Notes: generated by a model from the sequence alone, not told the origin. 64,000 nucleotides of DNA from Ephydatia muelleri (GCA_013339895.1 JABACO010000004.1:6335582-6399581), one strand, 5' to 3'; shown: positions 46,964-58,389, counted from the stretch's first letter. Program-made: numbers and translations.

Positions 46964-47802
46964 GTATGTGTGTGTGAGTGTGTTTATGTGCATGTGTCCT
47001 TTTTCTTGTTTCTGCTCTGTTATCATCAACCTGTTAGTCACGCTTTCTTACTGCACAATACTTCATCTTTGTCATTTGATCTTATGCCACGCCTATCCCC
47101 ATGTTCACTTGCAATACTATGTCGCTATACACCTGCCCTATGCTTTCACTAGATCATTTGTGTGTGTGTGTATGTGTGTGTGTGCACCTCTTTTCAACCT
47201 GTGTTCAGGTTGAAAAGAGGTGCACACACACACACACACAACAGAGGTGCTTTGGTACGTTGTGTGATATGTATCAGCTCCACCACACACAACCTGTGGC
47301 CACAAACTCTTCATGTTCATCAAGCTCTTTATTCCTGTATCTTTTTTTTCCTCAAATCAACAGACCACCCACCACACCCCTCCTCCCACATCCTGCCATT
47401 ACTTTCATCCCACCCTCCTCTCCATCCACCATCCACACTCCTCTCCATCCACCATCTCCCTCTCCTTTCCACCCATCATCCCTCTCTCCACAATCCCTCT
47501 CTCTACCATCCCACACTCCCATCACCTCCTACAAACCTCCTCTACACATCCTCCCTCTCATCCTTCCCACTTGTCAAGTGTATTCCTTCTCCACATTCCT
47601 CCATTACCTTCTTCTCCCTTACATCCTCTACCCCCTATGTTTTTTTCCGCAGAACCAAATAAATTGGCCATCCATTGTAGAGTGGAAATGTGGTGAATTT
47701 TTTTTAGACACCTCAACTACTAGTTTTTAGTTCCTTGAAACTTTTGTATATCTCTTGCAAGGCCCCATCTCTACCCATTGCTTCCACCTTTCCAACTAAC
47801 AG

Positions 47803-48965
47803 CTCCAGCGGAGGCAAGATCTGTTCACTTTGCTGCTGTCTCTGGTACGCCCCTCCCCAGATACTGTTGTAAGTCCTATCCCCATCACCTTTATGCAAGG
47901 ACGCAAGTTGAATCCTGTGTTCAAACTTTCATTTCCTGCACCCATCCTCCCTCATTTCCCAACCACAATCCACCCCCTCCCCACTCCCCTTTCCCCACTT
48001 CCCACTCCCCCTTCCCTCACCTCCTCTTTCTTCCCTGCCCTTCCCTCTCCACTTTCCCTCTTCACTTCCCACCCTCACTCTCCTCTCCTCGTATTCCTTC
48101 CTCTACCTCTTCCCCATCACCGCCTCATCATCCAACCCTTTTAGATGCTCACCTTTCAGCCAGCAGCTGATGATATGGACAATATGGTGCTGGCTCTGGG
48201 CCAGAAGAAGACCATCCTTAAGCAGAGCAAGGACCTTGAGGATTTGGTGTGTGGGTTAGCATGATTGGGGGAGGGTGTGTGTGGGAGGCCAAGTTTGAAT
48301 TGGTGCAGCATTTTCACAGAGACCTCTGGTACACATTTGTGTGTACATGTGTGTGTATGTGTGTGGCTCTGTTTGTAGTGTGTGTGTTGGTGTATTTATG
48401 TGTGTGTGGTGAATGTGTGTAGGACTTCAGCCCCCTTTCCCTCCCACCATCATTCCTACCTCCTCTGCCTTTCCCTCCCTCACCCAGAAAAATTACTCCA
48501 CCGTTGTGCGCACCAAAGACCTTGACTCCTCCCTGATGGTCGTTTCGGATTCCTCAGAGGCCGTCACTCTCCTGCTGTCCAATCAGATTGTTGCATTTCT
48601 CAACAAGAATGCCTCCTCCGTTGAGTACATCCACCTGAGTGACCTCTACACTGGTGCTGCTCATGACAGGTGAGGAATTGTCCCTTCCCTTCATCCCTCC
48701 TCCAACCCACCCACCCGCCCACAGTCCTTATCACACCCTCTCTTGTCATTGCTCTATATCCTCGCACATTGTATTATTTATCTTCTCCTTCTCTTTGACT
48801 CCCTACCTACCCATCCTTTTCCCCATTCCCTCATCTTCCTTCTCTCCCTCCTCCCCACACCTTCCCTTCCTCCACCCATTGCAATTGTCCTCCCCTGCAG
48901 TGATGATTATACAGAGAGTGTGCCGGACAAAGTGCCTCAAAAGTGGCTTCAATTTTCATACCAGG
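47803..48965 (+). pseudogene. CCDC47: CCDC47 duplicate, four exons only
   Basis: Exons 47803-47868, 48145-48246, 48488-48669 and 48901-48965 match the first four of 3850-8597 with intact splice sites and frames. Changes include KHYST to KNYST, HTGAARDR to YTGAAHDR and one inserted Tyr codon in the fourth exon (DDYTESVPDK). The last four exons, including the basic coiled tail, are absent: after a short 42-bp minisatellite the sequence goes over into recombinase remnant. A product would lack the C-terminal half of the cytosolic domain, so this is called a truncated duplicate. Intact splicing leaves open that it is expressed. Confidence 0.85.
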
Positions 48966-49085
48966 GTGAGTGAAACAAGAATTGGTTTTGTCTTCAATTG
49001 TATTGAAATCCAGAAGAGAAGCTGTGTTTTCTTGAGCCTTGAGCCTTAGTGTGGCTTGAGCTGTAATGTTGAGTGCTTCAATTGG

Positions 49086-49366
49086 CATTTGATGGTATGA
49101 CCCCATCATCAGTGCCACTGTATGGAGGAGGTGGTGGTATGACCCCATCATCAGTGCCACTGTATGGAGGAGGTGGTGGTATGACCCCATCATCAGTGCC
49201 ACTGTATGGAGGAGGTGGTGGTATGACCCCATCATCAGTGCCACTGTATGGAGGAGGTGGTGGTATGACCCCATCATCAGTGCCACTGTATGGAGGAGGT
49301 GGTGGTATGACCCCATCATCAGTGCCACTGTATGGAGGAGGTGATGGTATGACCCCATCATCAGTG
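49086..49366. repeat. 42-bp minisatellite, copy 2
   Basis: About seven units of the same unit as 5142-6297. It ends abruptly at the breakpoint where CCDC47 homology stops (49366/49367). Confidence 0.95.
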
Positions 49367-49913
49367 CATCTATGTGGTTGTGTGTTTATTTGTTGCAGGC
49401 GTGCACAAGTACAATGGTGATCAATGTGCAGTCCAGTAAGACGGACCAATACCGGGAGTGTGCATCCTTAGTCATTGCACACACTGGGTCAGTAACATGC
49501 CCTGTGAGCATGATGGAAAGATATTTTCATATCGGGAAGTTAGATCCCATGGAATGCTGTTTCGGGCAATAGTACTGACAAAGGAAGGAGAGAGTTTGCA
49601 TAATGCTGGTGGCCTCAGCTACTCTAGGCTAAGGGAGCTATTGCTGGATAAGATAGCAAAGCTTGGGTTTGACCCTGCATTGTTTGGTATGCATTGCCTA
49701 CCTGCAGGGGGTGCCATAGCGGCAGCCAATGCTGGTGTGCAGGATACGCTATTTAAGCGGCATGGTTGCTGGAAATCAGAATCTGCCAAAGATGGGTATG
49801 GGAAGGATTCAGCCCAGAGATGGTTGGAGTTCTCAAAAGACCTAGGCATATAACTCGACCTTTTCTTTGTACATCTATGTGGTTGTGTGTTTATTTGTTG
49901 CAGGCGTGCACAA
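49367..49913 (+). pseudogene. Tyrosine recombinase C-terminal piece, copy 2, between direct repeats
   Basis: The region 49411-49853 encodes VQSSKTDQYRECASLVIAHT and, in another frame, LSYSRLRELLLDKIAKL, FGMHCLPAGGAIAAANAG and SKDLGI. As in copy 1 the H-x-x-R catalytic box is broken (HCLP). A 42-bp direct repeat flanks it (49367-49408 and 49872-49913, beginning CATCTATGTGGTTGTGTG). Copy 1 has only the downstream member (13094 on). Confidence 0.75.
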
Positions 49914-50015
49914 TGGCACTAAACCTATTTGGTATTGTGAGGTAGTGCTGTACTGGGGGCAGGAGGAGGGAGTGTAATGATACCCTTATTGTGTTTTGAT
50001 ATGTATTGTTGGCAG

Positions 50016-50080
50016 GTCTGGAGAGTGGAAGGTTCCTTGACAATGATATCGACCATGAAGATTGGCTGGAGAGCAAATGA
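50016..50080 (+). CDS. Terminal exon ending LDNDIDHEDWLESK, copy 2
   Basis: Identical in protein to 38440-38504 and preceded by the same GTTGGCAG acceptor. Differences between the copies are silent (GAC ATA versus GAT ATC). Confidence 0.4.
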
Positions 50081-50569
50081 TGGACATAGAACTTTGTGGG
50101 TTGGGTGCAACTGTTGTAATCTGGTATGGGAGTGGTGTTTTCAGTCCTGCTTTGGTTTAATCCTAGAAGATGGCCCCACTCCCACTCAAAGTGTGTTTGT
50201 CCGTCTATTTGTAGGTGGGAGTGTATGTTTTGTAATTTGTTCTTTTCTGTGTTTGTGTGTGATTTTGTGTTTGTGTGACAATGTGCACAATGAATCTGAC
50301 ATGGGACATAGATTATATACGAACTAATGTATGCATGGGGTAAGGGTGTGTGATATGCTATACAGGTGGAACAAGGAGAGAACAGGAAATGACATTGGAA
50401 CATTTCTAAAATCAGTTTACTTGTTAATACTGACTGATATCTCTTTGGTGCAGTATGGAACACAAGCAGAGAATGATGATCTCTAACACAAGTACAGTTG
50501 AATTACACTGTTGAAAGAGGCATTAAAAATTTGTTCCTGCATTTTAACAGATGTGTGTGAAATAATATG

Positions 50570-50668
50570 TATTAAGGTCATTTTCAAAACATTCACGTGA
50601 TCGCGTGACCTCGAAGTTGTGCACAAGTAAACAGCTCGACACATGGAAACGTTGGAGCCAAAGAATAG
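50570..50668 (+). promoter_or_regulatory. CACGTG module with METLEPKN mini-exon, unit 3
   Basis: TTCACGTGATCGCGTG, then ATG at 50643 and the donor-like GTAAAC after 50668, followed by R1 (50740-51060). It is separated from TRIM copy 3 by the hAT and CACTA-like insertions. Confidence 0.4.
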
Positions 50669-50739
50669 GTAAACCATTATTGTTTTAACTGGGTGGGAAA
50701 AATGGTGTGAAGTATATTGGCCTAGCTAGAGTTTCTCAC

Positions 50740-51060
50740 AGTTCAATAGAGGCGAGTGCATTTCAGTTGCGTTGTAAGGGTTAAACACATACCGTTCATG
50801 GCTTGTGTCGTTGTCATTCTTAGGCGGTGCATTTGGATCATGGACGTGATTTTCTAATGCATTTGAACATTACACTGTACTACATGTGTACGCACGTTTA
50901 CACCCAACGCTCTCCGGGTGACGAGGGAAGGGAGAGGCTGAGCGACATAAGGTGCATCGCGCTACGGTTCCCTCTTACATGTACCATAGATATGCATGTA
51001 CCAGCGTGACGCGACATACCATGCATGTGTACATGCAGGGCTGCGTGGTTGTCGACACTG
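50740..51060 (+). repeat. Dispersed repeat R1, copy d
   Basis: Same family as 12000-12240. The sequence from about 50960 to 51310 recurs at 57970-58285, so a direct repeat brackets the DNA inserted between (hAT gene, CACTA-like element, recombinase fragment). Confidence 0.75.
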
Positions 51061-51463
51061 TATTCGCGTAAAATCGATCGAGCGACGCTATCACACCTTG
51101 AGCTGTAGAAGTAGCGGAGAAAATCTCTGGATGTAGTTGGCGATGGATACACATAGTGTATTAGCTGCAGGTCTACTCATGCTCCTTTGCCTGTCTCGCC
51201 ATACCCCCAATTCAAGGTTAATAATACATCAGACAACAACACATGTGCACAATGTATTCGTACAATGTGCTCTCCTCACTGCAAACGTAATCATCGGGCA
51301 CATCAAATATGCCTATAGACCTTTTGCAGTGACATCCCGGGAACGTTCTTACTGGGGGACAATTGTGCGTTAATTCGAAGTGTATGATGTAATTCAACAT
51401 GAACTATGACTATATCAACGGCTTATTTGCTAACGACAAGGCGCGCTACGTCAGAAAGCTCCA

Positions 51464-51673
51464 ATGTTTTCACGGACTGTTGGAGATACATTTGATGAAA
51501 CCATGGATCCTTATTGTTTTAGCGATCGCCACTGGATAGATGATATTAGACAATGGCTGGCAGTCGATTTCCCAGCTATTAATACGCATCTGATTGATAC
51601 ACCAGGAGGGTACACTAGGGAAAAACTAAAAGCTTTCAAGAGTCTTGAAGCCCATAATCAGGGGTCGACTTAA
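51464..51673 (+). pseudogene. Fragment of a YqaJ/SWIM-type element protein
   Basis: A 69-codon frame contains WIDDIRQWLAVDFPAI and GGYTREKLKAFKSLEAHN. The LKAFKSLEAYN motif is typical of the N-terminal part of SWIM/YqaJ-nuclease proteins multiplied in cnidarian and sponge genomes. Homology stops right after that motif, so only a short 5' piece is present. Confidence 0.5.
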
Positions 51674-52766
51674 CGGTTACCATAAATGACATTCATTTAT
51701 GTGGGACGCCTATCATAGCATGTTGTTGCAGCTACCATAACATGTTGTTACAACAACGCGTGCACATATTAACCACATGCAAAAGATTAAATGTAACTTC
51801 ATTTTAAAAAGCATCGATCATTTCATCATCTGACTCCATTTCATCAGCTAGATTTGCTGCACAGAGATAGCCTGCGTTTGCAGCTCCCTTTCCACCTAAG
51901 TATGGATGGTGTGGGATCAAAGTCAGCAATTTCAGGACTGTGCTGCTCAAATCAGTGACCATGGTGTCCCTTAGCCTGCTCCTCCAGTCTGACTTAATAA
52001 CTTTAGTCAGGCTGAATCCTCGTTCACAGTCTGCACTGCTGGCAGGCAAAGACAGTAACAGATCAACGAGCTGGAGCACATTCCCAGCAAGAAGTTCTTG
52101 GCCAAGAATCTTGGGCAAGGTAATGTTCTTGGCCAAGAATCTTGGGCAAAATCTTGGCAAGATCTTGTGCAAGATCATTAAAGATCTTGGGCAAGTGTCT
52201 TGCCCATGTGCCAAGATTATGGCGGCCAAGATCTGGTCATGATCTTGCCCAAGTTCATGGCATGATCTTACCCAAGTTCATGGCATGATCTTGGCCATGG
52301 CCATGTTCTTGCCCATGATCTTGCCCATATCTTGCCCATGGCCATGCTGATATCTTGAATTGCATCCATTTATATATACATAGCACATGCCTACGTGTAC
52401 ATTATCATACATTGTGATATAGCTGATATGATACTGATAACATGTGTATAAGAGGACCGGATACATACAATGAGATAATGCATATATACAGAAAATCGAA
52501 AGTTTCACATGACGAAGAAAAGTTTAGTCAGTTGGGGTCACTGTGCACAGGACAAACATATATGTCATACATGCATTTATATATGTTATTGTATTTTACC
52601 TTTTTAACTGGTCTGCTAATTTCCTGTGTTTGTCCTGCATTTTTGTTTCAGAGACGTTCTTATTTTATCTTTACTTGCAGCCATTGCAACTGCTCCAAAC
52701 TTTTTTCAATGCATTCTGAATAATTTGTTTCATTCTATTATGAAGTAATCACGTCTAACTGCTTAC

Positions 52767-53941
52767 CTTCTAGTGTCTTCACCCTTCCTGGTGACATTGG
52801 TGGTTTTGCTGACACACTGGAACTGTTCGATTTTCCTGATGCTTTGTAGCAATGTGTTGCTTGCTCTTCATCCGTAAAAAGTGCGTCCAACAAGGCAAGG
52901 TCATACTTTACAATGTCTGTTGAGTCTATCTTTAGCAATTCTATACCACCTTTCTAAGAAGGAATTACTGTTAGTTGACATTCTGTAACAATAATGCACA
53001 TACATACAGATATGAAACTTTTTTCATCTTGGACAGTTGTACCTATTTGATGCACATACATGTAGATCAAAAGCACATACATTACAAGCTTTATTCATGT
53101 TTCTTACCTTCAGCACCAAGTACACTAACACTGCATGTAGCAAGACCATCAACGTGACAGGACTGTGAAATAGCATCTACAATTAGTGCCCCAGCACCAG
53201 AGAGTGGTGCAGTACCACCAACACTAGCTGCCACTCCAGTGCCCTGGTTTTGCAAAATATCTGCAATGCTTAAAAGTGTTCAATTAAGGGAATCAAATCC
53301 AATTTCCTGCAGCTTCAACCCATTGGTGGAAGGGAGAACAATAATACAGGCATAAACTTAGGCATCTATACCTTAGCATGAGGGTCTGTTTTGAGTTTTT
53401 TCTTATACAAAAAACATAAATGCAGACAATATGTGCAATAGCAGTGCTAAGAGTTGTATGTGTACCTGCAATCGTCCCAAGTCAGTCTGTTCATTTTCCC
53501 CCAATCTCTTTTTACTGACCACCTGAAATATATATGATCACAGTAAACAAAACACAGCTATCAGTTTGATCCAATATATGCAATCACACATTCACTACAG
53601 ACGCCTAGCTCTTTAGTATTAAATACCATGGTAAGTGGTATAAAAGGAATGCCCAGCTGTATAATTAGAGTAATGATAAACAGGTACCTCAGTTGAGCGC
53701 ATATCGATACAAATCATAAAATGAATGGGGCTTACTTTCCATATGTGGGATATGCAAATTGTCGCTATATATGTGCAAGCCACTACTGTACGCGCACGCG
53801 CGTGCATGTACATGCAGTTACATTATATGCATACATTCTCAGTTTAGTATACCCACAAGCACTCGCTTACTATTTTCAGCCTCCTTTTCATCCATTTCCA
53901 GTAAAATTATGGTAGCTTACAGTGCGCTTGCTTTTCGCCAT
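52767..53941 (-). CDS. BEN-domain-like accessory protein of the CACTA-like element
   Basis: Four candidate exons on the minus strand are 53941-53921 (MAKSKRT, donor GTAAGC), 53522-53466 (VVSKKRLGENEQTDLGRLQ), 53260-53108 (ILQNQGTGVAASVGGTAPL and on) and 52949-52767 (GGIELLKIDSTDIVKYDLAL, then LDALFTDEEQA, PMSPGRVKTLEG). The last part fits the C-terminal half of a BEN domain (leucine-rich helix, LFTxEE, then a P-x-R-V helix), a DNA-binding fold. Exons three and four join in phase; the junction of exons two and three does not, so an exon or an alternative splice site is missing. The end after 52767 was not found. The role in transposition (binding subterminal repeats) is inference. Confidence 0.45.
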
Positions 53942-54013
53942 GATTAACGCACACGTGGTGAGAATTTTTTACGTGTCAACTATTAATTGCTTGCGCAAAA
54001 TTTGTGTTCAAAC

Positions 54014-55182
54014 ATGAGCGATCAAACTGGCAAAAATAAGCGAAAACGGTACAAAGAATACCTGAGGAGTTGTAGTGTGGGTGTTCCAGAAAGGACTGCA
54101 TTTAAAGTTTTATATTGGAAACAGGGTGAAAGAAATTGATAAAATGCTACTCAGAATCAAGCCACCCCATGATCTCCTTGCCCAATTTCCGTCTCACATT
54201 TTTGGAAAGCATCTGAAGTCAGAAGTTGGCTACTGTATTATTCATTGCCCATTCTTAAAGACAATCTGCCACCAGACTATGTTCATCATTTTGCACTCCT
54301 TGTAAGTTCTATGCATATTCTGCTGGGCACCAACCTCTCAGTGGAGTTAATAAATGATGCAGAAAGGATGCTGCTTGAATTTTACAATCTTATGCCAGAA
54401 TTGCACCCAGAAAGTATGTGTACTCCTAATGTGCACAGTCTCATACATTTATGTGCATCTGTGCGGCAGTTAGGCCCACTTTGGGCATACTCATGTTTTG
54501 GATTTGAAAATATGAATGGCATGATTAAAAGGGACCAGCATGGCTGCAGAAACTTCTTGCCTAGTCTCACCAATGCAATTTGCATGAAAATTAGCTTGTC
54601 ATTGCACAAAAATGCAGTAATGAAATCAAATCAAGAAAGTGACAAGACCAAAAGGTTTTATCTCACTATTTTGAAGATGGACCTGTTGGGAAAAATCAAA
54701 ACTATCACATTGGATGAGAGTGAAAAGCAAATCCTTAGAAATGCAGGGCTCACAATTCCAGAAAATGGACTCAAATCATGTAATTCATATATGCTTAAAC
54801 ATACATCATACCAAGCTAGAAAGAATCCAATGAAATTAAGAGACAGTTCAGTATGTATGTTTCAAGTAGGACCCAATACAATGATGGGGTCCATCAGAAA
54901 AGTTGTTTTATTTTAATGAAGAACCAACTGCAATTATTGACAAATTTGAAACTGTTGAAGAAAATTTACTTCAAGCTGTACATGTCAGAGCAAGAAGACC
55001 ATTTTATGCTAACAATACCTTCATTAAATAAATGTTTCAAGAAAGTAAAGAAAATATCTGTTTCAAACAAAGCAGTAGCAGTACGAGTTGAAGCAATACA
55101 TCAGAAGTGTGTACACATTCCTGCTAAGCATAGTGATATTGACATCATTGTGAAGCAACCCAACATTTATGAACATCATTGA
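54014..55182 (+). CDS. EnSpm/CACTA-type transposon protein, C-terminal domain
   Basis: The ATG at 54014 starts MSDQTGKNKRKRYKEYLRSC, similar to basic N-termini of animal EnSpm proteins, ending at a stop near 54140 unless spliced near ACAG|GGTGAAAG. From about 54205 a long frame continues: KASEVRSWLLYYSLPILKD, ELHPESMCTPNVHSLIHL, then LGPLWAYSCFGFENMNGMIK, up to 54916. This is the DUF4218-like domain at the C-terminus of CACTA/Tnp2-type transposases, with the hallmark GPLWAYSCFxFE. The DDE catalytic domain expected before it is absent. After 54916 a short tail runs to about 55027. It diverges from the BEN-like gene with about 70 bp between the two start codons. Confidence 0.65.
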
Positions 55183-57811
55183 ACTAAAGTGTATGTAATA
55201 CTATGTTTGGATATGAGTTCTTCAATTTTAACAATTATATTGTTTAATATTATTAGAGGAGAAAAATTATCTTGGCCAAGGGCATAAGAGTCTTGCCAAG
55301 ATCTTGCCATTCTTGCCAAGATCTTGCCATTCTTGCCCGATTCTTGGCCTTTCTTGCCCAAGAACTTTTCACTGGGATTTGGACAAGAATTTGGGCTTTC
55401 TTGAACACATCTACCCACTCTGGCTCCTTAGGTGGAACTTTAGCCTTTAGAGAGTACCTAAAGTATGTACCAGTTCAATACTTAAGCCTTTACACGTGAA
55501 CTGAACCTACACTACATCCTTGAGCAAATCCCATTCTGTTTGTACAACACTGGCATCCACACCACAATATTCTCAAAAATGGGTCCAAAGTGCCTTTGCA
55601 GGAGGGCTACATCTTGATTTCCAAATGCTACTTAATAAATAGAATGCTTAGCAGCACATTCTTTTGATAGAAATAGTGCAAACTTATACTTGCATCCTCT
55701 GTCTGGTGAGGCCAAGAGTGTAGGGAGAGAAAATGCATTGCACTCGTCACTGCCATTCTCCCCAAGTCGCACCTCCAGTTGTGCTGTGAGGCCATCCACA
55801 AGGCACTTCATGTCAGCCTTCAGCTGAACAGCATCGTACTTCCCCGATAAAGGGACCCCCAGAAACGATGACTCATCTTTGAGGGCTGATGTTAAATAGT
55901 GGCCAGGTCTACATGCATGCAATAGAGAAGTGACTTTGAATTATGTACAGTGTAGTTGGCAACTTGGCATTCACCTCTCGGTTAGTGCCTGTAGCGTATT
56001 CAGAGTTGACTTTAACGTTTTAATGATGTACCCAGGGGAATAACATGAAGATTGTATGGCCAATGACACATCATGCAGAGTGTCTACAACATCCGTAACA
56101 AACGACCCAAGCAAGATGGTTCGTTTAGATGAGACCTTTTTTAGAAAGCCCTTTGCTTTGGCCTGGCTATCTGTAGACACACCTGCACCTGTTGCAATGG
56201 ACAACTAAATAAGTGATTATAACTAACTACCTTGCTAGCTTTGCAGTGCCATCTTAATGTTCTAACCTGTTCAAAATGCTGCATTAGGGCTGGATATATG
56301 TTCCACAGCTTCTTTAGTGCCAGCATGGTGTGAGGCAACCACCTTGTACCACCAACCCTGCTGGGTGCTAGAAACTTCACACCTGCTGCAGCACAGGATG
56401 ACTTGAGGTTTTCTCTGTTCAGTGCGCTGGAATGGTAGAAATTATAGATGGCAAATAGCAGCTCTGTAAAGGTGGACATAAAACTATTTGCTCCAATAAT
56501 TCCCTTGAACCCCAGTTCCAGTCGATGTGCCATGCAGTGCAGTGTGAACAACAGTGGTTGTTCCCCCTTCAGACGAGTGCTGACACCACTCTTGCATCCA
56601 GTCATTACAGATGCACCATCACTGCCACATCCAACCGGCTTGGTGAAGATGGTCTGTTTTGTCATCTGGAGACCCTTTTCCAATGCCAGCACAATGGCAT
56701 TTAATATGTGGTCAGCTGTACCTCGAGTGATATTCACATAGGCAAGAAAGTGGACAGAAACCACTCCTTTCACAGCCTGCCTATGCATATAAGAATTTGA
56801 GCAAGCAAAGTACTAGTGTACCTTATATAGATAATTTCTGCATCACTAACAGATGAGTCAGTGGTGCCATCCACCATGATAGAGAAGAAGTTGTTTGACT
56901 GAAGCTTTTGTTGCAAACCCACCCGCTGCTCTTCTGCAATATAGATTCACAGCACTTCTTATCAGTCCTATATAATGCTCCGACATCAAGACCCTTCTTC
57001 TCGTCCAGAGCACACATCCACTCCATGTCACTGAATGGCCTACCAGCCTTGGCAATGGCATGGGCATTTCGAAACAGCACAGCCAATCGAGACATCACTG
57101 ACTGTTCAGCTCTTGAAGTATGACCACTCAGTGTGTGCATGCAGGACTTATGCTGGCTGCTACAGTTTTTAGATAACATTGGCATGATATATGGGACACA
57201 ACTGCCTGTGTACATGTACCTTTCAGCATGTTTTGTTAGTGAATGTGTATGAAAGCTGGTGCTATCATCAACAAATTGGCCTGTTGTTCCATCCTGTGAT
57301 GTGCATATCATACAAAACATCTTGCCTTCTTCAAAACACAACCATGGAAAGGCAGTGATGCCTAAACTGGCGAGCAGGTTCACACATGTTGGTAGTAGCA
57401 GGCTCATCCAGACACCAAAAGTAGTGTGCAAAGTAATATGCTTGCTTATATGTACTAACCCTGTATTGAGAGAGCAGCGCATACACCCCATTGTTTTATA
57501 TAGTTCATTTACAATGGAGCCCTCATGTCGTTTTAAGCGGCTGCTATCGATCAGCGGTGGTTATTTTGCACAGAATCAAACAAAGACACATTGTGCGCGC
57601 TCGCTTCCTATCACATGTTAAACGAGCGCGCGCGCAGGGGCCATTCCCATTTCGCACCAAATACACTGTCCACCTTTACGCACTCGCGCTACTGATTGCA
57701 TTAAACGTGCGGTGTCTATAGCTAGCTGTTGTCACGCATTGTGGGATGACGTTTTTGCACTAACTTAATTACCGCGAAAACATCATCAATAATATGAATG
57801 TCATTTATGGA

Positions 57812-57837
57812 ACCCCCCCCCCCCCCCCCCCCCCCCC
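57812..57837. repeat. Poly-C run
   Basis: About 26 consecutive C, which is likely to be variable in length and error-prone in assembly. Confidence 0.9.
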
Positions 57838-57879
57838 TACCGATAATTATTGGTATAATGCTTCACAAAGCTTCACTTG

Positions 57880-58285
57880 GTTTACTGATTACACCATTGG
57901 AACATTACATGCACACTCATGTACACCCAACGCTACGAGGGAAGGGAGAGCGACACAAGATGCATCGCTACGGTTCCCTCTTACATGTACCATAGATATG
58001 CATGTATCAGCGTGACGCGACATACCATCTACATGCAGGGCTGCGTGGTCGTCGACACTGTACTCACGTAAGATCCTATCACCATACCTTGCTTACACTT
58101 TGAGCGTAGAAGAAGCGGAGAAAGTACGGTATGCTCCTTTAATTTGCCTGTCTCACCATACCCCCAATTCAAGGTTAATAATACATCAGACAACAACACA
58201 TGTGCACAATGTATTCGTACAATGTGCTCTCCTCACTGCAAACGTAATCATCGGGCAGAACAACTATGCCTATTGTAGTTGAAGG
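57880..58285 (+). repeat. Dispersed repeat R1, copy e, with duplicated flank
   Basis: R1 followed by the same 230 bp (TAATACATCAGACAACAACA and on) that follows copy d at 51215 and also occurs at 18245-18360. Confidence 0.75.
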
Positions 58286-58389
58286 GTTAATCCAGTGTAA
58301 CGATGGAGACTGCAGAATGTATTCACTGGAGTGTAAGCAATCAACTAAACTACGTAATGGAATAGATTAGCGTTTTTAGTTCTTGTGCT

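Larger units (their letters stand above)
52083..55376. mobile_element. CACTA-like DNA transposon with CCCAG termini
   Basis: A 3294-bp element inserted in the hAT gene. Termini CCCAGCAAGAAGTTCTTGG and CCCAGTGAAAAGTTCTTGG (right end read on the minus strand) match over about 26 bp, and ATT stands on each side (52080-52082 and 55377-55379), a 3-bp target duplication. Inside both ends lie many short subterminal repeats of the type TCTTGGCCAAGAT or TCTTGCCCA, as in CACTA/EnSpm elements, although the first bases are CCC and not CAC. It holds two divergent genes: a BEN-domain-like frame on the minus strand and an EnSpm-type transposase C-terminal domain on the plus strand. The catalytic transposase domain was not found, so the element looks internally deleted or diverged. 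Confidence 0.7.
51805..57491 (-). pseudogene. ZNF862-like hAT transposase gene, interrupted
   Basis: Pieces in order on the minus strand are: 57491-56823, a TTF-type zinc-finger region (FPWLCFEEGKMFCMICTSQ, HSLTKHAER), then FRNAHAIAKAGRPFSDMEW and, after a frameshift, FFSIMVDGTTDSSVSDAEII with the first catalytic Asp; 56770-56270 (GCGSDGASVMTGCKSGV, HCMAHRLELGF, GGTRWLPH) with a donor after HFEQ; 56210-55971 (SSKRTILLGSFVTDVVDTLH); 55922-55632; and, after the 3.3-kb insertion, 52079-51805 with the hAT dimerisation motif LLLSLPASSADCERGFS and KSDWRSRLRDT. These match ZNF862-like hAT transposases of animals. The frameshift and the inserted element mean it cannot make a full product. It may be a transposon copy or a domesticated gene that decayed. 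Confidence 0.8.
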
